From Streptomonospora wellingtoniae (GTDB taxonomy: Bacteria; Actinomycetota; Actinomycetes; Streptosporangiales; Streptosporangiaceae), in assembly GCF_031845375.1 (NCBI RefSeq), contig NZ_JAVREK010000010.1, positions 124,001 to 188,000 on the forward strand: a stretch of 64,000 nucleotides of DNA. The letters are read 5' to 3'. The notes under the pieces are model-generated. The model was not told the DNA's origin. It saw only the letters and a program-made list of their open reading frames with translations, and made no database searches. Numbering within the stretch: the first letter of the stretch is position 1; every line of letters starts with the position of its first letter. Shown here piece by piece: positions 42,247 through 51,008 of the stretch. Position numbers and translations under genes: made by a program.

Positions 42247-42587
42247 GGGGCGTCACCTCTTCCGTCTAGGGTGGCCGTCCGGCCTCGGCGATGCGTTCGC
42301 GTCAGCGGTGACGTCACTTAGGTGGTTCCCGGCGCAGCTCCAGCCTAAAAGATGCCTGCTTGGTCGCGTCTGTCGATCACTGAGCCGTTAGCGGCGATTT
42401 TTCCGATCAGCGAACATCGTCCTACTTAGAGGCAATACTACTTCGGCGGTCCACGCCTGTATACAATCCTACCAATCGTGTCGCCGCTGGAGGCTTCGCA
42501 GATCCCGGCCGGATCGGGCCACGCCGCGCCCGGCTTTGCGCACACCCGCCGCGCGCCCCCGCGCGTAGCGGGACCCGCGCCGGGAAC
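42247..42587. other. Divergent intergenic region, moaA / khtT-like
   Basis: No gene is supported in 341 bp. An AT-richer part at 42340-42480 (TGTATACAATC near 42461) is probably promoter DNA. No clear riboswitch structure is seen by eye upstream of moaA. Confidence 0.55.
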
Positions 42588-43079
42588 ATGTCGTCCATGG
42601 AGGTCACTGAAGTACTTCTGCCCGGAGTGGGCATCCGCTACGAGTTCACCACCTCGCGCGGCGCGCGCGTGGGGATGATCGCCCGCCGCACCGGCGACGC
42701 CGAACTGCTCGTCTACGGCAGCGGCGATCCCGACACGCCGCGCCACCTGCTGCACCTCAACCGCGACGAGTCCGAGGCCTTCGCCGAGATGCTGGGGGCG
42801 CCGCGCGTGGCCGAGCGCTTCGCCGACCTGACCCGCGAGGTCCCCGGCCTGGTCTCGGGCCAGATCGAGATCGGCGAGCGCTCCCCTTACCGGGACCGGA
42901 CCCTGGGCGACACCCGGGCGCGCACCCGCACCGGCGCGTCGATCGTGGCGATCGTGCGCGGCGACCACGTCATCGCCTCTCCAACGCCCGCCGAGGAGCT
43001 GCATACGGGCGACGTCCTGGTCGTGGTGGGCACCGACGAGGGCATCGCGGGCGTCGAGCACATCGTCGGCGCCTCCTAG
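42588..43079 (+). CDS. KhtT-like regulatory subunit of a cation/proton antiporter
   Basis: 163 residues. The N-terminal part (LLPGVGIRYEFTTSRGARVG, then LLVYGSGDPDTPRHLLHLNR) is a CPA2-associated regulatory domain, and the C-terminal part (GASIVAIVRGDHVIASPTPA, then LHTGDVLVVVGTDEG) is a TrkA-C/RCK-C domain binding a nucleotide such as c-di-AMP. It gates the antiporter encoded 12 bp downstream. ATG 42588 or 42597. Confidence 0.9.
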   Translation: MSSMEVTEVLLPGVGIRYEFTTSRGARVGMIARRTGDAELLVYGSGDPDTPRHLLHLNRDESEAFAEMLGAPRVAERFADLTREVPGLVSGQIEIGERSPYRDRTLGDTRARTRTGASIVAIVRGDHVIASPTPAEELHTGDVLVVVGTDEGIAGVEHIVGAS

Positions 43080-43091
43080 CAGGCCCCCGAC

Positions 43092-44267
43092 ATGGAGATC
43101 TCCGTTCCCCTCTTCCTGGAACTGGGCGCCGTGCTGGTGGTGCTCAGCTTGATCTCGGCCGCCGCACGGCGCTACGGCCTCTCCCCGGTCCCGCTGTACC
43201 TGCTGGCCGGGCTGGCTCTGGGCGAGGGCGGCCTCGCTCCGGTACCGGCGGCGGGCGACTTCATCGGCACGGGGGCGGCGATCGGCATGGTCCTGCTGCT
43301 GTTGCTGCTGGGGCTGGAGTTCTCCCCCGAGGAGTTCTCGCAGAGCCTGCGGCTGCACCTGCCGTCGTCGGTGCTGGACGCGGTGCTCAACGCGCTGCCC
43401 GGGGCCGCGGCGGGCTGGCTGCTGGGGCTGGACTGGCGCGGCGTCGTCGCGCTGGCGGGTATCACCTGGATCTCCTCCTCGGGCATCGTCGCGCGGCTGC
43501 TCAACGACTTGGGGCGGCTGGGCAACCGCGAGACGCCCTCGGTGCTGTCGGTACTGGTGCTGGAGGACATCGCCATGGCGGTCTACCTGCCGCTGCTGGG
43601 TGCGGCGGTGGTCGGCAGCACATGGGGGCGGACCACGTTCACGCTGGCCACGGCACTGCTGGCGGTGGCGGTCGCGCTGTTCGCGTCCCACCGCCTGCAC
43701 GAGCCGATCAACCGCATCCTCGACACCGGCGACTCCGAGCAGTTCCTGCTGCGCATCCTCGGCCTCACCCTGCTGGTGGCGGGCGCGGCCGAGGCCGCCC
43801 ACGCCTCGGCCGCGGTCGGCGCGTTCCTGGTGGGGCTCGCACTGAGCGGCCAGCTCGCCCAGCGCACGCGCCTGGCCATGGAACCCCTGCGCGACCTGTT
43901 CTCGCTGGTGTTCTTCCTCGCCATCGGGCTGACCATCGACCCGCGCAACCTGGTGCCGATGCTGCCCGCTGCAGCCGCGCTGGCCGCCGTGACCGCGCTG
44001 GCGAAGACGGCGGTGGGCTACTACGCGGCCGGCCGCGACGGCGTGGGCCGCCGCGGCCGGCTGCGCGCGGGCACGGTGCTCATCCCGCGCGGCGAGTTCT
44101 CCGTGGTCATCGCCGGGCTGGCCGCGGGCGTCGCACCCGGTCTGGTCCCCTTCGCCGCGGCCTACGTGATCATCCTGGCCGTCGCGGGCCCGGTGGTCAC
44201 CTACCTCGCGGGGACGGTGCGCACCCCCCTCTGGGCGGGCGGGACCCGCAACGGCGCCCAGGCCTGA
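43092..44267 (+). CDS. KhtU-like monovalent cation:proton antiporter (CPA2)
   Basis: 391 residues, about twelve membrane helices. VPLYLLAGLALGEGGLAPVP, GMVLLLLLLGLEFSPEEFSQ, ITWISSSGIVARLLNDLGRL and a late IPRGEFSVVIAGLAAGVAPG fit CPA2 antiporters. It exchanges K+ or Na+ against H+ in the membrane and is controlled by the KhtT-like partner. No NAD-binding TrkA-N domain is fused. Confidence 0.92.
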   Translation: MEISVPLFLELGAVLVVLSLISAAARRYGLSPVPLYLLAGLALGEGGLAPVPAAGDFIGTGAAIGMVLLLLLLGLEFSPEEFSQSLRLHLPSSVLDAVLNALPGAAAGWLLGLDWRGVVALAGITWISSSGIVARLLNDLGRLGNRETPSVLSVLVLEDIAMAVYLPLLGAAVVGSTWGRTTFTLATALLAVAVALFASHRLHEPINRILDTGDSEQFLLRILGLTLLVAGAAEAAHASAAVGAFLVGLALSGQLAQRTRLAMEPLRDLFSLVFFLAIGLTIDPRNLVPMLPAAAALAAVTALAKTAVGYYAAGRDGVGRRGRLRAGTVLIPRGEFSVVIAGLAAGVAPGLVPFAAAYVIILAVAGPVVTYLAGTVRTPLWAGGTRNGAQA

Positions 44268-44295
44268 AGGCCTGCTCCGCGGGCCGCCGGGCCCC

Positions 44296-45165
44296 TCAGA
44301 TCCCGGCGTGCGCGAGCAGCGCCGCCGCCGCGTCCTCCGGCGCGTCCTCGGGCAGGAAGTGGCCCGCGTCGGCCACGGTGCGCAGGCGGGCTCCGGGGAT
44401 GGCGGCGGCGAGGCGCTCGCCGGTCTCCGGCGGCAGCCACGCGTCCTGCCCGCCCCACAGCACCAGCGTGGGAACCGCGACCGAGCCCAGGCGCCGGACC
44501 GCTTCGCGGGTGTCCTCATGGCTCACGGCGGCGACCTGGTCGAGCCAGCGCCGCTGCCCGCTCTGACCCGCCCACGGAGCCAGGTAGGCGGCGACGGCCT
44601 CCTCGGGCAGCGGCGCCCGGGTGGCGCTGCGCAGGCGCAGGGCCGCCAGGTCGGCGAAGACGTCGGCGGGCATGGTGCGGTAGGCCTCGGCGTGGCGCTG
44701 CTGGTGGTCGGTGAAGGGGGTGTTCCACGGGCCCAGCACGGCGGCGTCGACCAGTGCCAGCGCGCTCGCCGGCACACCCTCCACCAGGTGGGCGCGCGCG
44801 ACCACTCCGCCGCCGATGTCGTGTCCGACCAGGGCGGGCGCCTCCAGGCCCCAGTGCTCCACCAGTTCGGCGAGGACGGCGGCCTGGCGGGCGATCGTGG
44901 GCGCGACGCCGGCGGCCGGGTGGGAGTCGCCGAAGCCGAGCATGTCCCACAGGTACACGGTGCGGTGCTCGGCGAGCCGCCGGGCGACGCCGCGCCACAG
45001 ATAGGACCAGGCCGGCGTGCCGTGCACCAGGACGACGGGCGGGCCCTGTCCGAACACGCCGGCGGCGACGGTGCCGCCGGAGACGGCGATGCGCTCGGGC
45101 AGGCCCCAGGCGGCACAGACGGGCGGGTTCGGCACGGGCGCGCCGGTTCCGGCGGGGATGGGCAT
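44296..45165 (-). CDS. Alpha/beta hydrolase with Asp nucleophile
   Basis: 289 residues. The oxyanion motif VVLVHGTPAWSYLWRGVAR and the nucleophile elbow VGHDIGGGVVARAHL are clear. The Asp in GHDIGG is typical of haloalkane dehalogenases and epoxide hydrolases, not esterases with GHSxGG. Acid GGQDAWLP and catalytic His in DAGHFLPED follow. ATG 45165 with GGAGG 5 nt before is the start. Substrate unknown. Confidence 0.85.
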   Translation of the reverse strand: MPIPAGTGAPVPNPPVCAAWGLPERIAVSGGTVAAGVFGQGPPVVLVHGTPAWSYLWRGVARRLAEHRTVYLWDMLGFGDSHPAAGVAPTIARQAAVLAELVEHWGLEAPALVGHDIGGGVVARAHLVEGVPASALALVDAAVLGPWNTPFTDHQQRHAEAYRTMPADVFADLAALRLRSATRAPLPEEAVAAYLAPWAGQSGQRRWLDQVAAVSHEDTREAVRRLGSVAVPTLVLWGGQDAWLPPETGERLAAAIPGARLRTVADAGHFLPEDAPEDAAAALLAHAGI

Positions 45166-45175
45166 GGGGGCCTCC

Positions 45176-45256
45176 GGATGTAATCGGTAAGTCCAACCTT
45201 TAGGCGCAACGCTAGCATCAAGTAATACTTCTAAAAACACTTTACACATTACATCC
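45176..45256. repeat. AT-rich 81-bp segment with terminal inverted repeats
   Basis: GGATGTAAT (45176-45184) and ATTACATCC (45248-45256) are perfect 9-bp inverted repeats enclosing an unusually AT-rich stretch (TACTTCTAAAAACACTTTAC). It lies between the two divergent hydrolase genes and probably includes their promoters. Confidence 0.5.
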
Positions 45257-45404
45257 CGCATGGTGCGGCGCCCGCCGCCATCGCCGCTTCGGCCGCCCTC
45301 ACCGCCCCGCGGGCCGCGGGCCGCGCAACGCGTGCGTGTCGCAGACGCGTACGGGTCGTTAGGCTGCCCGCGACAGCATCGCCCCGGAAGGGTCAGGAGT
45401 CGCA

Positions 45405-46241
45405 GTGGTCGTATCGCGCGAATGGGAACTGCCCGGCGGACGCAGCGGCTCCGAGCGCCTGTACGCGCGGGCGTGGGCGCCGCAGAGCGCCGAGCCCGCG
45501 TGGCTGGCGGTGCTGGTGCACGGCTACGGCGAGCACATCGGGCGCTACGAGCACACCGCCGGGGCGCTGTGCGCCGGCGGCGCCGCCGTCTACGGCCTCG
45601 ACCACCGCGGGCACGGCCGCTCCTCGGGAGAGCGTGTGCTCATCGACGACTTCGACGGCGTGGTCGAGGACGTGCACCGGCTCGTCACCCAGGCCCGCAC
45701 CGCCTACCGCACGCTGCCACTGGTGCTCGTCGGCCACTCCATGGGCGGCATGATCGCCGCCCGCTACGCCCAGCTGCACCCCGGCGAGGCCGCCGGGCTC
45801 GTGCTCTCGGGCCCGGTGCTTGGCCGCTGGACCAGCGCGAGCGAGCTGCTGGCCGCGCCGGAGATCCCCGACGTGCCGCTGGACACCACCACCCTCTCGC
45901 GCGACCCGCAGGTCGCCGCCGACTACGCCGCCGACGACCTGGTCTGGCACGGCCCCTTCAAGCGGGAGCTGCTGCAGGCCCTCCACACCGAACTGGCGCG
46001 CATCCGCGGGCACGGCCGCCTCAGCGGCACGCCGCTGCTCTGGGTGCACGGCGCCCAGGACAGCCTTGTGCCGATCTCCGACACCCGTGTGGGGATCGCG
46101 GAGTTCGCGGGCGAGGACCTGGCCGTGCGGATCTTCCCCGGAGCCCGGCACGAGGTCTTCAACGAGACCAACCGCGACGAGGTGCTGGAGGAGGTCGTGC
46201 GCTTCGCCCGGCGGTGCGCGGCCCCGGCTCAGCCGGCGTAG
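45405..46241 (+). CDS. Lysophospholipase / monoacylglycerol lipase-like hydrolase
   Basis: 278 residues. VLVHGYGEHIGRYEHTAGAL, GLDHRGHGRSSGER and nucleophile LVLVGHSMGGMIAARYA (Ser) fit the monoacylglycerol lipase group. Acid GAQDSLVP and His GARHEVFNE complete the triad. GTG 45405 lies at the start of the conserved region. Its 3' end overlaps the acyl-CoA synthetase by 13 bp, convergent. It probably releases fatty acids. Confidence 0.9.
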   Translation: MVVSREWELPGGRSGSERLYARAWAPQSAEPAWLAVLVHGYGEHIGRYEHTAGALCAGGAAVYGLDHRGHGRSSGERVLIDDFDGVVEDVHRLVTQARTAYRTLPLVLVGHSMGGMIAARYAQLHPGEAAGLVLSGPVLGRWTSASELLAAPEIPDVPLDTTTLSRDPQVAADYAADDLVWHGPFKRELLQALHTELARIRGHGRLSGTPLLWVHGAQDSLVPISDTRVGIAEFAGEDLAVRIFPGARHEVFNETNRDEVLEEVVRFARRCAAPAQPA

Positions 46242-48132
46242 AGGGCGCTGATGGCCTCGGCGTACTTGCGCTGCACCACCCGGCGCTTGATCTTGAGCGA
46301 GGGGGTCAGCTCCCCGCCCTCGACCGTCCACTCCTCCGGCAGCAGCCGCCAGCGCCTGACCCGCTGGACGTGCGCCAGCCGGGAGTTGGCGGCCTCGACC
46401 GCCCGCTCCACCTCGGCCAGCACCTCGGGGTGGACGGCGAGCACGGCCGGGTCGGTCTCACCGAGCCCCTGCGCGGCCGCCCAGCCCGGCGCCGCCTCGG
46501 CGTCCAGCGTCAGCAGCGCCGCCGCGTAGGGGCGCCCGTCGCCGCAGGCCATGGCCTGGCCGATCAGCGGGTGCTCGGTGAGGCGGCTCTCGACGGCGGC
46601 CGGCGCGATGTTCTCGCCGCCCGCGGTGACGATCAGCTCCTTCTTGCGGTCGAGCACGTAGACGAATCCGTCGTCGTCCACGGAACCGAGGTCGCCGGTG
46701 CGCAGCCAGCCGTCTCCGGCGTAGAGCGCCGCGGTGTCGCCGGGCCGGTTGAGGTAGCCGGCAGTGTTGACGGGGCCGCGCACCAGGATCTCGCCGTCGG
46801 GGGCGGTGGCGACCTCGATGCCGTCGCAGGGCCGACCGACGCTGCCGAACTTGTAGGCACCGGGGCGGTTGGCGGTGGCCGGGCCGCAGTTCTCGGTCAT
46901 GCCGTACACGTCGCGCAGCAGCACACCGAGCCCGCTGAAGAAGCGCAGGGTCTCCTCGGACATCGGTGCGGCCGCCGTCGTGAAGGAGGTGCAGCGGTCC
47001 AGTCCGATCAGGGCGCGGATGGGCGCCAGCACGTTCGCGTCGGCCTCGGCGAAGCTCTTCTCCAGCTCGGGGCTGCGGGTGCGCCCGTACTGGCCGGCCT
47101 CCAGGTAGGCGCGGGCGGCCTCGGAAGCCTCGGCCATGGCCAGCCGCTGCTCCTCGGGCGCCGCGGCCAGGGCGGCCGCCAGGCGCGACTGCAGCTTCTC
47201 CCATACCCGCGGCACGCCGAACAGCGCGTGCGGGCGCACCAGGCCCAGATAGGTGCCCAGCTCGGCGGGGTCGGGGCAGAAGTGCACGTGCCCGGCCGTC
47301 TGGATCGGCAGGTACACGCTGAGGACGCGCTCGGCGATGTGGGCCAGCGGCAGGTAGGAGACGGAGGATCCGCCCAGCGGCAGCTCGTTGGCGCGCAGCG
47401 TGGTCTCCGCCTGGACCAGCACCTGCCGGTGCGTCTCGGGCACCCCCTTGGGCCTGCCGGTGGTGCCGGAAGTGTAGAGCAGCGTGGCGGTGTCCTGCGG
47501 GCCGAGCGCGGCAGTGCGGTCGTGCACGGCCGCCGGATCGGCGGCGTAGCGCTCGCTGCCGATCCGGCGCAGCTCCGCCCAGCTGACGAACGCGGCGCCG
47601 CCCGGGCCGGGCTCGGCGGGCACGGCGCCGGGGTCGAGCAGGACGACGGTACGCAGCCGCGGCAGGCGCTCCAGGGCGGGGCGCCACCGCTCCAGCTCCG
47701 CGTCACCCTGCAGCACGGCGGCGGCCGCGCCGCAGTCGGCTGCGACGAACTCCACCTGCTCGGGCGGGAAGGTCGCGTAGACGGTGAGCGGAACGCCGCC
47801 GGCGTGCACGGCGCCCATGTCGGCGACGAGGTGCTCGGGGCTGTTGGGCAGCATCAGGGCCACCACCTCGCCGGCCGCAGGCCGTACTCGGCCAGGCCCG
47901 CCGCCGTCTCCAGCGCGGCCCGCCGGTACTGCGCCCAGGTCAGCGTCTCCCACTCGGCGCCGGTGCCGCCGGCCCCGGCGACGCGCCGCGAGAGCGCCGG
48001 GAGGTCCCCGTGCTCGTCGGCCGTTCGGCGCAGCCGGTCCACGAGGGTCGGGCCGGCGATCTGCGCGTCGATCTCCCGCCGCTGCCGGAGGACCTCGGTG
48101 TCAGTGTCGGTGCCGCCGCTGGTGTCGCCCAT
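46229..48132 (-). pseudogene. Long-chain acyl-CoA synthetase, frameshifted
   Basis: The N-terminal 85 residues (MGDTSGGTDTD to GLAEYGLRPA) lie in one frame that ends at 47854, and the rest, from AAGEVVALMLPNSPEH, lies in another. Joined near 47868-47880 they make one FadD-type enzyme of about 634 residues: AMP-binding loop LLYTSGTTGRPKGVPETH, LAHIAERVLSVYLPI, GDGWLRTGDLGSVDDDGFVY, DRKKELIVTAGGENIAP and a catalytic Lys in LTPSLKIKRR. It would activate fatty acids to acyl-CoA. One missing base in CCGGCGAGG explains the break, either a real mutation or a sequencing error. ATG 48132 has GGAGG upstream. Confidence 0.85.
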
Positions 48133-48285
48133 CACGGCCTCCAGATGTGGCGCGGGTCACTCCCACTGCGTTCATCGGACCACGGCCCGAAGGAAGCCGC
48201 AAGACCCTCCGGGGCCGAGCTCGCGGTGCGCACACCGCCCGCGGTGCGGGCGATCCCGGTGGCGCGGGTGCGCCCCGGCCGGAGG

Positions 48286-49710
48286 TCAGCCCAGCAGGCC
48301 GCGGTGGGCCCGGCCGGGCCGGTTCGGCGTCTGGGCCCAGGCGCGCGCCAGCCGCTCGACACCCTCGACCAGCACCTCGGGCGGGTGCGCGTAGGACAAG
48401 CGCACGCGCCGCTCCAGCGTCCCGTCGGCACCGAACAGGGGCCCGGGCGCAACGTACACGCCCTGCTCCGCAGCGCTCTCGGCCAGCGCGCCGGCCGCGG
48501 CGCGGGGCAGTCCCGCCCACAGCACCAGCCCGCCCGATGGGCTGCTGAACTCCCAGTCGGGCAGCCGTTCGCGCAGCGCAACCACGAGGGCGTCGCGGTT
48601 TCGGCGCAACTGCCGACTTCGTTCGGCGCGGATGCGCAGCGTGTCGGCGAGCAGGTGGGTGACGGTGAGCTGGTCCAGCAGCGAGCTGGAGAGGTCCAGG
48701 CGCTGGCGTGCGGTGGTCAGGCGCTCGACCATGGGCGGTGTGGTGCGCACCCAGCCGATGCGGAGTCCGCCCCAGAAGGCCTTGGCGGCCGAGCCGACGG
48801 TGAACACCCGCCCGTCCGTGTCGTGGGCGGCCAGCGGCGCGGGCAGGTCGCCGGAGTCGATCGCCAGTTCGGCAACGCCCTCGTCCACGATGAGGGCGCT
48901 GCCGGCGCGGCGGGCCTCGGCGGCCACGGCGGCGCGCTCGTCGTCGTCCATCAGCACGCCGGTGGGGTTCTGGAAGTCCGGGATGAGATAAGCGGCCGCG
49001 GGTCTGATACGGCGGAACGCGTCGAGCACGTGGTCCATGTCCCAGCCGGCGGGGGTGACGCCGACCGTGCGCACGCGCGCCTCCAGCCGGCGCGCGGCGT
49101 CCAGGGCGTGGGGGTAGGTGGGCGACTCGACCAGCAGGCTGTCGCCGGGCTCGGTGAGGATGTCCATCAGCAGCGCGACGGCGTGCATGGCGCCGCTGGT
49201 GACGAAGATCTGCTCGGGGTCGGTGGGCAGGCCGCGCTCGACGTAGCGCCGCGCGACGGCGTGGCGCAGCTCGGGCAGCCCGCGGACGTTGTAGCCGATG
49301 CCGCCGACGTGCACGGCCAACTGGTCCACCGCCAGGCGGGCGGCCTGCTGGATGCCGTCGACGGCCGAGGGCGCGGCCACACCCAGGTCGATCCGGTCGG
49401 TGCGGGGCAGCAGCACGCCGGGCGCCGAGCCTCCGTCGGGCAGGACGGTCCAGCTGCCCGCGCCCTGCCGGCTGTCCAGGAACCCGTTCTCGCGCAGCCA
49501 GGTGTAGGCGGCGGTGACCGTGTTGCGGCTGACGCCCAGGGCCGCGGCGAGGTCCCGCTCCGCCGGCAGCCGGGTGAAGGTGGGCACCCGGCCGTCCAGC
49601 ACGAGCCCGCTGACCGCCCGGCCCAGGGCGCGGTAGTAGGGCCGGCCCTCGGCCTCGGGACCGACCAGCCGGGCGAGGAGATGGCCGTTGATCCGCCGCT
49701 CACCAACCAC
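48286..49710 (-). CDS. MocR/PdxR-type regulator (GntR HTH plus aminotransferase)
   Basis: 474 residues. The N-terminal winged helix has RLPAERDLAAALGVSRNTVT and AAYTWLRENGFLDSRQGAGS. The C-terminal aminotransferase-like domain has PEQIFVTSGAMHAVALLMDI, IPDFQNPTGVLMDDDERAAV and a PLP lysine region RVFTVGSAAKAFWGGLRIGW. It probably uses PLP to sense an amine or vitamin B6. GTG 49710 is used; the frame stays open to 49812. Divergent from a YczE-like membrane protein, the usual arrangement. Confidence 0.9.
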   Translation of the reverse strand: MVGERRINGHLLARLVGPEAEGRPYYRALGRAVSGLVLDGRVPTFTRLPAERDLAAALGVSRNTVTAAYTWLRENGFLDSRQGAGSWTVLPDGGSAPGVLLPRTDRIDLGVAAPSAVDGIQQAARLAVDQLAVHVGGIGYNVRGLPELRHAVARRYVERGLPTDPEQIFVTSGAMHAVALLMDILTEPGDSLLVESPTYPHALDAARRLEARVRTVGVTPAGWDMDHVLDAFRRIRPAAAYLIPDFQNPTGVLMDDDERAAVAAEARRAGSALIVDEGVAELAIDSGDLPAPLAAHDTDGRVFTVGSAAKAFWGGLRIGWVRTTPPMVERLTTARQRLDLSSSLLDQLTVTHLLADTLRIRAERSRQLRRNRDALVVALRERLPDWEFSSPSGGLVLWAGLPRAAAGALAESAAEQGVYVAPGPLFGADGTLERRVRLSYAHPPEVLVEGVERLARAWAQTPNRPGRAHRGLLG

Positions 49711-49715
49711 AAGGG

Positions 49716-49738
49716 TGCCACTTTCCGAAATTGGCGCT
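49716..49738. promoter_or_regulatory. Direct repeats TGCCACT-N9-TGGCGCT, MocR site
   Basis: TGCCACT (49716-49722) and TGGCGCT (49732-49738) fit TG-S-C-R-CT twice, 16 bp apart, in the shared promoter of the MocR and YczE-like genes. MocR regulators are known to bind direct repeats. The exact consensus is inference. Confidence 0.5.
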
Positions 49739-49816
49739 GTTTTTCCCGCATTTCGCGGAGCCAACATAGCCCCTGCGGCCCATCCGCCGCGCTCTCCCAC
49801 TCGGAAAGGCACCGAC

Positions 49817-50503
49817 GTGTCCCCTGCCTCGCGGCCGGCCAGGATCGCCCGCAGCGTCCTCCTCCACCCGCTGCTGCCGCCGCCCCGGCCGCGCCGCCTG
49901 GCGCAGCTCTACGCCGGGCTGTGCGCCTTCGGTCTGGGCTGCGCGCTGCTGATCAGTTCCCGCCTGGGCGCGATGCCCTGGGACGTGCTGCACCAGGGCC
50001 TGGCCCGGCACACCGGCCTGTCCGTGGGCGCATGCAGCATCCTGACCGCCGGCGCGGTGATGCTGCTGTGGGCGCCGCTGCGCCAGCGGGCGGGACTGGG
50101 CACCGTCAGCAACGCCGTGGTGGTAGGGCTGGCGGTGGACGCTTCGCTGTGGCTGCTGCCGGAGGTCGAGGGCCTTGCGGTGCGCTGGGGCGTGCTGGTG
50201 GCCGGCGTCCTGCTGACCGGCCTGGCCACCGGAGCCTACATCGGCGCCCGGCTCGGCCCGGGCCCGCGCGACGGGCTGATGGTCGGGCTGGCCGCGCGTA
50301 CCCCGCTGTCGGTGCGCACCGCCCGCACGGCCATCGAGGTCGCCGTGGTGGTTGCCGGCGCCCTGCTCGGCGGCACGGTGGGGGTGGGCACACTGCTGTT
50401 CGCGGTCGCCATCGGGCCGCTGGCCCAGCGCGCGCTGCCGCTGCTGAGCATCGCCGGGCCGGAGCCGGCCGAGGCCGGAACCGGCCGGGGCCGAAGCCGC
50501 TGA
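49817..50503 (+). CDS. YczE/YyaS/YitT-family membrane protein
   Basis: 228 residues with about five membrane segments: LYAGLCAFGLGCALLISSRL, AMPWDVLHQGLARHTGLSVG and LTGLATGAYIGARLGPGPRD then GLMVGLA fit the YczE family. These are transporters or sensors of unknown substrate and are often divergent from MocR regulators, as here. GTG 49817 precedes a basic leader. Likely regulated by the neighbouring MocR protein. Confidence 0.88.
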   Translation: MSPASRPARIARSVLLHPLLPPPRPRRLAQLYAGLCAFGLGCALLISSRLGAMPWDVLHQGLARHTGLSVGACSILTAGAVMLLWAPLRQRAGLGTVSNAVVVGLAVDASLWLLPEVEGLAVRWGVLVAGVLLTGLATGAYIGARLGPGPRDGLMVGLAARTPLSVRTARTAIEVAVVVAGALLGGTVGVGTLLFAVAIGPLAQRALPLLSIAGPEPAEAGTGRGRSR

Positions 50504-51008
50504 CCGGCCGGTCCGAGCGACCCGGGCCGCCCCTGCCCCCGTCGCCCCCGCCCCCGCGCGGCTCCCGCCGAGCGCGGAATCGGCCGCCCGGAAATCGGAT
50601 CCGGACCGGGATTCCAGCGACGCTCCCCATGCCGCAGCGATCACGTCGAAATAACGGATCCTCAGTCGCAAACCCCCGGCTGCGCACGGACGCGGCAAAA
50701 GAAACCACCCGCTCCCGCGCCCGCACAACCCCGTTCTTCGCCGGGGGCTTCCCGAACGCCTCGCGCGGGTATCTGCTAGAGCACATTTAGTCCGCCTTCC
50801 ACCTGGGAAAGCGCTTCAGCCGGTAGCGTGACCGAAGCGGGCGACGCGGCCCGCGCAGCCGACCGGCCCACCGCGACTCCGGACTCCGGCGCGGATACCG
50901 TCGCCGTGGCACGCACACGCGCCGCTCTCGCGTGTCCGCGGGGCGGTTCGGAGTTGGATACGGTACGTCCGCGTAGAGGTGATCTTGGTTGAGAAGGGGG
51001 TGAGCCGC
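50504..51008. other. Intergenic region before GH15 gene
   Basis: About 505 bp without a supported gene. The part 50640-50790 is less GC-rich and may hold the promoter of the GH15 gene. GAAGGGGG at 50993-51000 is the ribosome-binding site for GTG 51009. I see no strong hairpin after the YczE-like gene. Confidence 0.5.

Noticed and set aside
41062..42321. Open frame running through repeat copy 3 and opposite moaA
   Set aside because: It reads through the palindrome and the moaA antisense strand; no domain.
42247..42587. Molybdenum cofactor riboswitch upstream of moaA
   Set aside because: No recognisable multi-helix structure by eye in this orientation.
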